Below, in pieces: positions 20,409 to 28,227 of a stretch of 64,000 nucleotides of DNA; positions within the stretch are counted from its first letter, which is position 1, and the number at the start of each line of letters is the position of its first letter. The notes under the pieces are model-generated. The model was not told the DNA's origin. It ran no database searches and was given only the letters and a program-made list of their open reading frames with translations. Position numbers and translations under genes: made by a program. This DNA is from Trichomonas vaginalis G3 (lineage: Eukaryota; Parabasalia; Trichomonadida; Trichomonadidae). The DNA lies in NCBI RefSeq assembly GCF_026262505.1, contig NC_067208.1, positions 12,037,962 to 12,101,961 on the forward strand. Reading direction: 5' to 3'.

Positions 20409-21308
20409 ATGACAGAAATTGCAAATCTTCTACAGGTTCCATTAAAACAAGGAACAAACAAAAAGGGTGCATATAATAGAACTATGAAAGTTCCAGACGG
20501 AATGAAAGAATTAGTCCACATTGTTGCCGGTCTTCAAAAGGATGTTAAACAAATGAGAAACGTTTTAACATTACCAGAAGCTCAAGCATATGCCAAACGT
20601 CACGGACCAAATTGGGAAGCACACGAAGCAGACATTACGGGTCCAAATGGAAAACCTGATGGAATAAATGAAGTTTTCGTTACTGATGGTCAAGGAAATA
20701 TTAAAGTCATAAATGGGTATAAATTAACAATGACGGATTATCCTAAACGTAAAGCATATAATGAACATTATCCTATGCAATTTGATGAAAATGGAAAAGC
20801 TGTTAAACAATACATTGGAGAAGGTGAAAATGGTCCAATTAATTCATACCGTCATAATCCATATTCTTACTTCAATGAAGAATTAAATGCTATTGAAGAG
20901 GGACCGGATGGATTACCACGATATTCTAACCAGTTTGATGGTCAATATGCAAATTTAAGACCTGAAATTCCAGCTAAGAAATTCTTTAAAGTTGCTTTAT
21001 TCGATCCAGTTTTCGCAAATGTTAAAGATGAACTTAAACAGCAATTCCAACCAATTATAGTAGCAAGAATTGCATCAGGTGCTTTATCTCAAGCATTCAA
21101 AGATTTAATTAAGAAACCATTATATCAGCAACGAGGTTTAACTTATGATTTAGTTAAGGAATCAGATAAAAGAAAATTTGAGAAATCAGATGATTATAAG
21201 AATGCAATTAATGAATATATTCGGTCTATTAATTTCGATGAAAATGCTAAAAATCAACTTCATGAACAAATACAGGAAATAATAGATTCAAAAGTTCCAG
21301 CAAAATAA
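20409..21308 (+). CDS. Maverick protein of unknown function (299 aa)
   Basis: Unrecognised. Soluble-looking protein with a helical N-terminus ([19 protein letters not shown]), a Gly/Asn/Pro-rich middle and a charged helical C-terminus ([20 protein letters not shown]). Its position between the ATPase and small proteins suggests a virion or assembly role, which is inference. Confidence 0.6.
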   Translation: MTEIANLLQVPLKQGTNKKGAYNRTMKVPDGMKELVHIVAGLQKDVKQMRNVLTLPEAQAYAKRHGPNWEAHEADITGPNGKPDGINEVFVTDGQGNIKVINGYKLTMTDYPKRKAYNEHYPMQFDENGKAVKQYIGEGENGPINSYRHNPYSYFNEELNAIEEGPDGLPRYSNQFDGQYANLRPEIPAKKFFKVALFDPVFANVKDELKQQFQPIIVARIASGALSQAFKDLIKKPLYQQRGLTYDLVKESDKRKFEKSDDYKNAINEYIRSINFDENAKNQLHEQIQEIIDSKVPAK

Positions 21309-21340
21309 AAGTTTAAATATATTTTTTTATTCGAATATAA

Positions 21341-21682
21341 ATGAGAAGACGTTTCACTAGTCAAAAGAACACTAACGCAAAAGCAGAGATTACGGTTGGT
21401 TATAACGTAAATGATGATAAATCACGAATTATTCAAAATGTTAAAGTTAATGTTAGTCCTGAATTAACAAGGTCAGCAACTCAACCAAATTTATTAACTC
21501 GTGACTTACCGAAGAATGAGGAGAATGAAGAAAACCATGAGAATGGAGACCCAATCATTTTATCTGAACCTGGTAAAGAACCTGTTGAAATTCCCACTTA
21601 TCCAACATACCCCCACCTCTTTCATCAAACATCGAGAACCCAGGAATCTACGATTACAGTCGCAATGCGCCATATAAAATAG
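21341..21682 (+). CDS. Maverick small protein (113 aa)
   Basis: Unrecognised. Basic N-terminus MRRRFTSQKN, polar middle with a Glu/Asn run, Pro-rich end. Preceded by the element's TATAAATGA start context. Probably disordered. Confidence 0.45.
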   Translation: MRRRFTSQKNTNAKAEITVGYNVNDDKSRIIQNVKVNVSPELTRSATQPNLLTRDLPKNEENEENHENGDPIILSEPGKEPVEIPTYPTYPHLFHQTSRTQESTITVAMRHIK

Positions 21683-21699
21683 ACATTAATTCTGAATTA

Positions 21700-22041
21700 A
21701 TGAAAATTTACCGTGATATCATAACTGATAATTATGATTCAATAATAAATTTAATTGACCAATCCGGTTTAATTATTTTACCTTATGAATCATTAATTCA
21801 CATTATCGCCATTCTTTGTGATGTTCAAGATTCAGACGTGAAGATTCAATTTTTCATAGATGATGAGGTTTCATGCTGCGGAACAGTTGCAAAAATAAAT
21901 CCTATAAAGGATATTAGCACAATTAAGATATCAAAGAACGGAACAACAACTGAACTTCATTTAACATATAATGATATTTATAATAAAATAGTTGATGAAT
22001 ATAAAATATCACTTGAAAAATTCTTTGTTAAGGCTATTTAA
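21700..22041 (+). CDS. Maverick small protein (113 aa), second
   Basis: Unrecognised. Acidic, mixed alpha/beta-looking protein with SLIHIIAILCDVQDSDVKIQ and FFIDDEVSC segments. It ends with its stop overlapping that of the convergent gene at 22038-22517 by four bases. Confidence 0.45.
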   Translation: MKIYRDIITDNYDSIINLIDQSGLIILPYESLIHIIAILCDVQDSDVKIQFFIDDEVSCCGTVAKINPIKDISTIKISKNGTTTELHLTYNDIYNKIVDEYKISLEKFFVKAI

Positions 22042-22517
22042 TATTCAAGCATTAACATTATCGAATAATAATCCTTTGAATCATAATCGATAATAATTGA
22101 CCTTTCACCAGTTTCTATCGTTTGTTTTATTTCTTTTTGTTCCCCACTATCCGGATCGGTCATTGTAATTGTTTTTGTTATAGTATCAGCTTTATCTTTA
22201 ACTTCAATCTTTTTTCCATCGGGATATTTAAACCAAAATTCCAAAAATTCGATATTGTCAATCTGTTCATATTTTAATCTATCAATTACATTTTTAATAC
22301 CATCTGAAAATCTTATGAAATGGTCATTATATGGGTTTGATTGAACTAAATTTGAATGAAGTGAAATATAACCTGATGATGAATATGACATCGACTCATA
22401 TTTTCTGAAAACACTAAAATTTATAACATGAATGAATTTCTTATTCGTTGAATTTATGAATTCTTGAGGTAATCTTATTCTAGTTTTATTTATCACTGGA
22501 AAATAACGCTTTACCAT
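22038..22517 (-). CDS. Maverick protein of unknown function (159 aa)
   Basis: Unrecognised. Beta-rich-looking protein (KTRIRLPQEFINSTNKKFIH, then SSSGYISLHSNLV), with a C-terminal half in short strands around ITKTITMTDPDSGEQ. It is the only minus-strand gene within the structural block and sits between two plus-strand genes with almost no spacing. Confidence 0.5.
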   Translation of the reverse strand: MVKRYFPVINKTRIRLPQEFINSTNKKFIHVINFSVFRKYESMSYSSSGYISLHSNLVQSNPYNDHFIRFSDGIKNVIDRLKYEQIDNIEFLEFWFKYPDGKKIEVKDKADTITKTITMTDPDSGEQKEIKQTIETGERSIIIDYDSKDYYSIMLMLEY

Positions 22518-22538
22518 ATTTTTAATCGTAATAAAAAA

Positions 22539-23276
22539 ATGTCAATTATCAATATTATTTCGAATAATAACTGTGAATTAAATTTAACAGTTAGCGGAAT
22601 TTATAATGTTACTCTCGTTTCTGTGAGTGGTAAATTTAATCCCATTCTTTTAGACCCTTCAGATTATATATCATTTATTAAAGATGACCATGAGCCGCAT
22701 AGCGGCGGGGTCGTAGACCTAAAAACGTATGATATGTATATAAATAATGTGATAACGAAATGGGATATTAACATGATTTTAAGTTATTTAAATGAATCAT
22801 TTATCGTATGGTATGAAGAAAATTTTAAATCAAAACCTGATAAACTTTTTGAACTTGATGAAATAAATAACCTTATTAAATTTCCGCTGAAAATTAAATT
22901 TTGTACTCCTCGTCTTCGTTCATTGTTGGGGATATTAAATTTTGAAAAAGATGTTGGGGATGTTTTGTATTCTGACACTGGTTCTAATTTCATTTTAATC
23001 AAATGTGATAAAGTTAATACCCCAATGAGATTTTCACATCAAACATTAGACCCTAACTCTTACCCATCAATACAAAACATTTTATCCATCAACTTAAACA
23101 TATTTTCTTTATCATATCCGTTTCAATTATCCGGGAATTCATTTATTCTTCATTCAAAAGATTTATCAAATATTAAATTTAGAATAACTGACCTATTTGA
23201 TTGTGATTTAGAATTTATGAATGAAATATTATGGCAATTTCAAATAGAAAAAATAGCTGATGAGATAACAGATTAA
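22539..23276 (+). CDS. Maverick protein of unknown function (245 aa)
   Basis: Unrecognised. Begins with a beta-rich segment (INIISNNNCELNLTVSGIYN), acidic overall. It starts 21 bp from the divergent gene at 22038-22517 and lies directly upstream of the tail-fibre-like gene, so a role in virion surface assembly is possible but unproven. Confidence 0.5.
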   Translation: MSIINIISNNNCELNLTVSGIYNVTLVSVSGKFNPILLDPSDYISFIKDDHEPHSGGVVDLKTYDMYINNVITKWDINMILSYLNESFIVWYEENFKSKPDKLFELDEINNLIKFPLKIKFCTPRLRSLLGILNFEKDVGDVLYSDTGSNFILIKCDKVNTPMRFSHQTLDPNSYPSIQNILSINLNIFSLSYPFQLSGNSFILHSKDLSNIKFRITDLFDCDLEFMNEILWQFQIEKIADEITD

Positions 23277-23300
23277 ATATTTATTTTTAAATCGTAATAA

Positions 23301-25160
23301 ATGATTAAACAACAGCAACCACAGACCATTACATACGCCATATATGCATATAATTCAAAGACGGCAGAACAAACGCAAATGTTGAAATATGGAGATTTGG
23401 AGATAGTATTGAAAAATGACCATTTCGAATTCGTTTGCAAAGGTGGTGCAGTGATATCAAATATAAAAGAAATTTTATTTATGAATTCAAAAATTAAAGG
23501 AATAACGGATGATATAACATCAATTCCACCAGAAGAACAAAGATATTACGCATTAAATGCATTTCCTAAAGTTTTGAAGATTGGAAGATTTAATTTAAAT
23601 GAGGAATTCATAAAAGGTTTCCTAAATGACATAATGAAGAAAGCAGATAAGGAATATGTTAACGATGAGTTAGCAAAGAAAGCAGATATATCATTTGTTA
23701 ACGATGAGTTAGCAAAGAAAGCAGATAAAACTTATGTTAACGATGAGTTAGCAAAGAAAGCAGATATATCATTTGTTAACGATGAGTTAGCAAAGAAGGC
23801 AGATAAGGAATATGTTAACGATGAGTTAGCAAAGAAGGCAGATAAGGAATATGTTAATGAAAAAGATAATGAAATTATAGAAAGGGTTGAATGGTATCAT
23901 GAACGGACATCGAAGATTCTTAAAACTAAAGCTGATACAGGATGGGTTTCAGAATGTTTAGACCTTAAAGCAGATATATCATTTGTTAACGATGAGTTAG
24001 GGAAGAAAGCAGATAAGGAATATGTTAACGATGAGTTAGCAAAGAAAGCAGATAAGGAATATGTTAACGATGAGTTAGCAAAGAAGGCAGATAAGGAATA
24101 TGTTAACGATGAGTTAGCAAAGAAAGCAGATATATCATTTGTTAACGAAATATACCAAAGTTTAGTTGGAACAAAAAATATTGAAACTATTGTTGGCGAC
24201 TTTTCTGTCAATGAAGAAAACAAATATTTTAGATGGGAGTTTGTACAGTCCTTAAGAAATGGTATACGGTATAAACTCATTCCGAAAAATAACAATGAAA
24301 TGTATGTAGGCTATATAAAGAATAATGGCACACAAGTTAAAGTTCCATTAGACAACAACTGCTACTTAAACTTATATGGAGACGAACAAAAGAAATATTT
24401 AAGAGTTTATGAAATGACGGATATGACATTGTCTAACGTAGCTCCAGCACCGTATTATTATGACTATGGTGTTGACGCACATGTAGACCCAAAAAAGCAA
24501 ACATTATATTTAGATTATTATAGATATAAAAGATATAATGCAATAGAAAAAACGAGAATAGTATACTATTATGAAGATGACAAAAATAAATATTATAGTC
24601 AAGATTTTACATACCCTGAAAACATAAGATTATATTATAAAAAATATTCTGACACAAACCAGAAGAAACCCGAAATAGTTACACTATATTTTAAGTTCAA
24701 AAGAGACAATCCTATAATATCTCATATGTTTGATTTAATGAACCCAGTAGGTTCTATTTATACATCTATGGATGTGAGAGGTCCTCAAGCAATGTTTGGT
24801 GTTGGTGCATGGGAACAAATAGTCGACAGGTTTTTGTATTGTGCAAACTCTTCAAAGGAAACAGGGGGAAGTAAAACAATTACGGGTGAAAATTTACCTG
24901 CACACAGTCACTACATAGATTTAAGCACATCTCAAGCAGGTTGGCATAAGCATAGATATTGGGATTGGTCAGGAATGACAAAAGGTAAAGGATATGATGT
25001 TAAAGATGATGTTAAATTTGCCATAAATTGTTACTGGAGTGACACTCAGGGAGAAGGAAACCATACACATCGCGTTTCAGGATATACACAAACAACGGGA
25101 CAAAGTAAAGATTACATGCCACCATTTATGACTGTATTCGCATGGTATAGAGTTCAATGA
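23301..25160 (+). CDS. Maverick tail-fibre/collar-like protein
   Basis: 619 residues with a phage-like plan. After a ~110-residue N-terminal domain come about six copies (residues ~114-190) and then about five more (~215-285) of a 13-residue repeat, KADKEYVNDELAK or KADISFVNDELAK, which is typical of trimeric phage tail fibres. A Tyr-rich middle follows. The C-terminal ~145 residues match the phage tail-collar/receptor-tip plan: NPVGSIYTSMDVRGP, MFGVGAWEQIVDRFLYC, GGSKTITGENLPAHSH, paired H-x-H motifs (GWHKHRYW, GNHTHRV) and the closing MPPFMTVFAWYRV. Such H-x-H motifs bind metal in phage fibre tips. Inference: a host-attachment fibre acquired from a phage-like source. Confidence 0.75.
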   Translation: MIKQQQPQTITYAIYAYNSKTAEQTQMLKYGDLEIVLKNDHFEFVCKGGAVISNIKEILFMNSKIKGITDDITSIPPEEQRYYALNAFPKVLKIGRFNLNEEFIKGFLNDIMKKADKEYVNDELAKKADISFVNDELAKKADKTYVNDELAKKADISFVNDELAKKADKEYVNDELAKKADKEYVNEKDNEIIERVEWYHERTSKILKTKADTGWVSECLDLKADISFVNDELGKKADKEYVNDELAKKADKEYVNDELAKKADKEYVNDELAKKADISFVNEIYQSLVGTKNIETIVGDFSVNEENKYFRWEFVQSLRNGIRYKLIPKNNNEMYVGYIKNNGTQVKVPLDNNCYLNLYGDEQKKYLRVYEMTDMTLSNVAPAPYYYDYGVDAHVDPKKQTLYLDYYRYKRYNAIEKTRIVYYYEDDKNKYYSQDFTYPENIRLYYKKYSDTNQKKPEIVTLYFKFKRDNPIISHMFDLMNPVGSIYTSMDVRGPQAMFGVGAWEQIVDRFLYCANSSKETGGSKTITGENLPAHSHYIDLSTSQAGWHKHRYWDWSGMTKGKGYDVKDDVKFAINCYWSDTQGEGNHTHRVSGYTQTTGQSKDYMPPFMTVFAWYRVQ

Positions 25161-25238
25161 ACGCTCAATGTTTGTGAAACAAACTTTAGGAGCTCCAAAA
25201 GAGCAAACAGCATAATTTAAATTTTTATTTTAGTATAA

Positions 25239-25373
25239 ATGAAGATTCTACCATATGGTGTTATTGGAAGAGATAAAGATGGAAACCCAATATTTGATCC
25301 AAAGTTAAAATTAAAGTTACTGACAAGACAACAACTTGAAAAGTTGCTGAAACCAAAACAGAATGAAAAATGA
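25239..25373 (+). CDS. Maverick very small protein (44 aa)
   Basis: Starts MKILPYGVIGRDKDGNPIFD and ends in a Lys/Leu-rich helix. Unrecognised, but preceded by the same upstream sequence (ATTTTTATTTTAGTATAAATG) as the ORFs at 25434 and 26143, which supports it being a real transcription unit. Confidence 0.45.
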   Translation: MKILPYGVIGRDKDGNPIFDPKLKLKLLTRQQLEKLLKPKQNEK

Positions 25374-25427
25374 GAAAATGAGAAAATGAGAAAGAAAAAA
25401 AATTTAAATTATGCAATTTTATTTTTA

Positions 25428-25432
25428 TCATA
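25428..25432 (+). promoter_or_regulatory. Inr-like TCATA before a Maverick small ORF
   Basis: TCATA fits TCAYW and lies directly before the ATG at 25434 within ATTTTTATCATAAATG. The same arrangement occurs at 26137-26141. Confidence 0.45.
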
Positions 25433-25433
25433 A

Positions 25434-25616
25434 ATGACCAAATTAATTAAGCCAACTATTTCTAAATTAATGATACCAATGAAATCATTTCATGGAGTAC
25501 TTATCCCAGGTTCTTCACAATTAGCCGGGGCAAGTGTTGTGACTCAAGGTGGAACATTAGCGAATCCATTCAAATTATTAACTAAAGATGAACTTAATAA
25601 AATGATGATAAAATAA
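25434..25616 (+). CDS. Maverick very small protein (60 aa)
   Basis: 60 residues (MTKLIKPTISKLMIPMKSFH..., then a Gly/Ser-rich turn region and TKDELNKMMIK). The C-terminal helix resembles that of the 44-residue neighbour (LTRQQLEKLL), so the two small proteins may be related. Function unknown. Confidence 0.45.
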   Translation: MTKLIKPTISKLMIPMKSFHGVLIPGSSQLAGASVVTQGGTLANPFKLLTKDELNKMMIK

Positions 25617-25639
25617 CTGATAACAAAATTTTATTTCAC

Positions 25640-26010
25640 TACTACCATAAAAACAGGTGAAAAAACAGGTGATATCTCACCTCTTCACCTAAATTATATT
25701 TTAGGTCAAAGCTTCCACGAGAGAAAAGATTCCTCATTCGCTAAGGATTCCAAAAATGAAAAAATCATTGATTTCGGCTGAGAAAAAACAGCAAAACCCT
25801 TCTTCCACGGGAACAAAGAAATAAAGAAGAAATAAAGTAAATTTTTTATTTATTCCCGTGGAAGATAGAGCACTTTTATGATACTTTTTATTCACGACAA
25901 ACAAGACAAATAAAGAAAATAAGAAAATACGGCGCTGTCGCGGTTCGAACCACAGACCTTGACCCCTCCATAACACCACCTTAGACCACTGTGCTACGTA
26001 GCCTGTCGAC
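25640..26010 (-). mobile_element. SINE-like (tRNA-derived) insertion inside the Maverick
   Basis: On the minus strand the 5' head at 26007-25931 has a box-A-like TAGCACAGTGGTCTAAGG and a box-B-like GGTTCGAACC (25951-25942), i.e. a pol III promoter layout, but T-arm and acceptor stems do not pair as in a functional tRNA. The body contains a stem of 13 bp (CTTCCACGGGAA near 25800, its complement near 25855) and further palindromes at 25653-25690. No clear target duplication was found, so the ends are approximate. Confidence 0.45.
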
Positions 26011-26136
26011 ATAAGATTTTATAAATTGCATATTTGACGTAAATTTATTTCCCAGTTATTCAAAAATAATTAATTATTGAATAACCTAAAAATCATTACA
26101 CACGATAAAATAAGTGATAACAAATTTTTATTTTTA

Positions 26137-26141
26137 TCATA
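26137..26141 (+). promoter_or_regulatory. Inr-like TCATA before a Maverick small ORF
   Basis: Same TTTTTATCATAAATG context as at 25428; the motif sits immediately before the ATG at 26143. Confidence 0.45.
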
Positions 26142-26142
26142 A

Positions 26143-26307
26143 ATGAATACCCCACAAGCTCAAAATTTACCACGAATCATAACAAGGGAGGAAATGATAA
26201 AAATGATGCAAGAACATGTTAAAAATAACAAACCACTAAAATTGAGAAAATGTGGTTATGCGGTAATGATGGAAAGAGAGATGTTGTCGAAGAGGAATAA
26301 AAATTAA
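26143..26307 (+). CDS. Maverick very small protein (54 aa)
   Basis: Starts MNTPQAQNLPRIITREEMIK and ends in a basic helix. The TREEMIKMM segment resembles TKDELNKMM and TRQQLEKLL of the two preceding small ORFs, so the three may be a small family. Its stop overlaps the stop of the convergent gene at 26304-26576. Confidence 0.45.
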   Translation: MNTPQAQNLPRIITREEMIKMMQEHVKNNKPLKLRKCGYAVMMEREMLSKRNKN

Positions 26308-26576
26308 ATTTGGATAGAGTTTAAAAATTCATCTTTATTAAATTCATCTCTTCCAATCAATTTATTTATTCTATTAAATTCTTTTATTTTTGCTTCACTC
26401 AGTTTAAGGATTGAACGATAAGTTTCTAATTTTTCGATTATTTCTTTCCTCTCTTTATCGTTTTCAACCCCACCACATTGTGGCTTCTTTTTGTAATAAC
26501 ATATTTTTGATTTAATTCTGTTTAGTTTCTTTTTATATTCATCGTCTGGACTCTTGACTGCTTCGTTGTTACTCAT
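26304..26576 (-). CDS. Maverick small protein (90 aa), minus strand
   Basis: Lys-rich, mostly helical 90-residue protein beginning MSNNEAVKSPDDEYKKKLNR. Unrecognised. It lies just downstream of the integrase gene on the same strand. Confidence 0.45.
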   Translation of the reverse strand: MSNNEAVKSPDDEYKKKLNRIKSKICYYKKKPQCGGVENDKERKEIIEKLETYRSILKLSEAKIKEFNRINKLIGRDEFNKDEFLNSIQI

Positions 26577-26595
26577 TTCTTACGAAATAAAAAAA

Positions 26596-28125
26596 TTAAA
26601 TATTATTTAAATATAATGGAGTAATAAAATAAATCGGAATTTCTATTAATTTATTGTCAACTTCAACTAATGCATTGCCGTTAATATATCTAACAAATTC
26701 AGCTATTGTGTCAAATCTTCGTCTTCTTTTTGTCATTGATTTATCAGTTTTTCCATAATCGAGATGAATCAAAACTTTATCCCCTTGTTTAAAATTCATG
26801 AGCCCCGAATTAATTTGTTCACGTTTAACATCATTCAACCTTTCCATTTGCTTTCTAATATATTCCCATTCTTTTGAAATATCATTTTTCATTTCCACCG
26901 GTTTCATGTTTATTGTTCTATGCCATGTATTATTGTAATAATATACTAACTGCTGTATGATGGAGTCATGATTTCCATCCCAGTATATCTGACCATTAAC
27001 CCCTAACGCATCTCTAAGAGTTCTCATTACCGCATCAACTATTTTATTATGAAACGTATATGGAGAGGATGAAAAGTAAAAATTAATTTGTGGGAAATAA
27101 TGAGCCATAGCTGCCTGAAATCCTTTATCACCATCACCCCTTATATTATCTACTCTTTCATGATCTAGTAAGTATTGAATAGCTCTTCTTGTTTCCTGTT
27201 CTGTTTTCCCTTTCACCGGAATGCAATATAAATATCTGGTGTTAATGTTAATGGCAAATAAATAAGTAACGTTTCCTCTTGAATATTCTAAATGATCGAT
27301 TTCGTATGAATATGGATATGGTGCAAATGAAGGGCGACTAAATTTTTCCTTTAACGGTTGAATTTTTGGGTCAGTTGGTTTATTTAATATTTTGAAATCC
27401 TTTTTAAAATCTTTTTGCTTCTTTAATGTTTGAAATGGATATAATAAAGTGAATGATGAAGGATTAACTGAAGGAGGAGGAGGTACTGTCGTTGGAGGGT
27501 TTGGTGTTGCAGGTGGTTTAATTTTATCTGCTTTGATTTTGGATTTCATTCCCCCCTTCATTAATTCTGGATGTATTCTATTCATTTGTTTTAAATATGC
27601 TGTATATAAAGGTTTGATATACTTTCCCGCTTCGAGTTTATGTTGAAGGATGAATTCCAAAAGTTGATCTTCATTTAAAAGTCGGGCTGAATATGGTTTA
27701 ACTAATGAATCATAAATTAAAGCTTGTGCTTCATTTATGGTCTGAAGGACCTGGGCGTTTTGCACCTTTTGTTTTTGTTCCTTTGGTTTTTGCGGCTCAG
27801 GATTATATAATTTATATAATTTATATAATTCATCAATATCTTCTTCTGTTAATACTTTATTTTTGAAATCTTTCAATTGTTTAAGTTGTGATTTACTTTT
27901 TCCCTTTGAATATTCATTATTTTTAATTTTGTCTTTAATTTTAGAAATTATTTTATCATGATATTTCAAAACTTCATTTTTATAATACGAATAATAATAA
28001 TCCATATCATCACCCGTTATATTGTTATCATGTTTTTGGAGATATGATTTTAATTCATAATAATTAAGAAAATTTTGATTAAGTACTAAATCATCAATTA
28101 AATTTTTTAAATCTACGCTATTCAT
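26596..28125 (-). CDS. Maverick retroviral-type integrase
   Basis: 509-residue DDE integrase (c-int/Polinton type) that inserts the element and makes the 6-bp target duplication. A Lys-rich N-terminal half (~1-215) and a Pro-rich hinge (~205-225) precede the RNase-H-fold core at ~270-400, seen as SYEIDHLEY, then RYLYCIPVKGK, DNIRGDGDKGF, and NNTWHRTINMKPVEM. The C-terminus (~440-505, FKQGDKVLIHLDYGK, then RRRRFDTIAEFVRYINGNALV) looks like the small beta-barrel/chromo-like tail of this family. It is oriented with the polymerase, opposite to the structural block. Confidence 0.8.
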   Translation of the reverse strand: MNSVDLKNLIDDLVLNQNFLNYYELKSYLQKHDNNITGDDMDYYYSYYKNEVLKYHDKIISKIKDKIKNNEYSKGKSKSQLKQLKDFKNKVLTEEDIDELYKLYKLYNPEPQKPKEQKQKVQNAQVLQTINEAQALIYDSLVKPYSARLLNEDQLLEFILQHKLEAGKYIKPLYTAYLKQMNRIHPELMKGGMKSKIKADKIKPPATPNPPTTVPPPPSVNPSSFTLLYPFQTLKKQKDFKKDFKILNKPTDPKIQPLKEKFSRPSFAPYPYSYEIDHLEYSRGNVTYLFAININTRYLYCIPVKGKTEQETRRAIQYLLDHERVDNIRGDGDKGFQAAMAHYFPQINFYFSSSPYTFHNKIVDAVMRTLRDALGVNGQIYWDGNHDSIIQQLVYYYNNTWHRTINMKPVEMKNDISKEWEYIRKQMERLNDVKREQINSGLMNFKQGDKVLIHLDYGKTDKSMTKRRRRFDTIAEFVRYINGNALVEVDNKLIEIPIYFITPLYLNNI

Positions 28126-28227
28126 TTATATAAAAATAAAATAAGTGTTTTAAGGGTGCCCGCCTCTTTGAATCATAGTATCAAAACCATTATTTACGGT
28201 TCCTTTTGTCTCTTCTGTGGCATTTTA

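Noticed and set aside
25931-26007. Functional tRNA gene
   Set aside because: A and B boxes are present but T-arm and acceptor stems do not pair, so it is called SINE-like.
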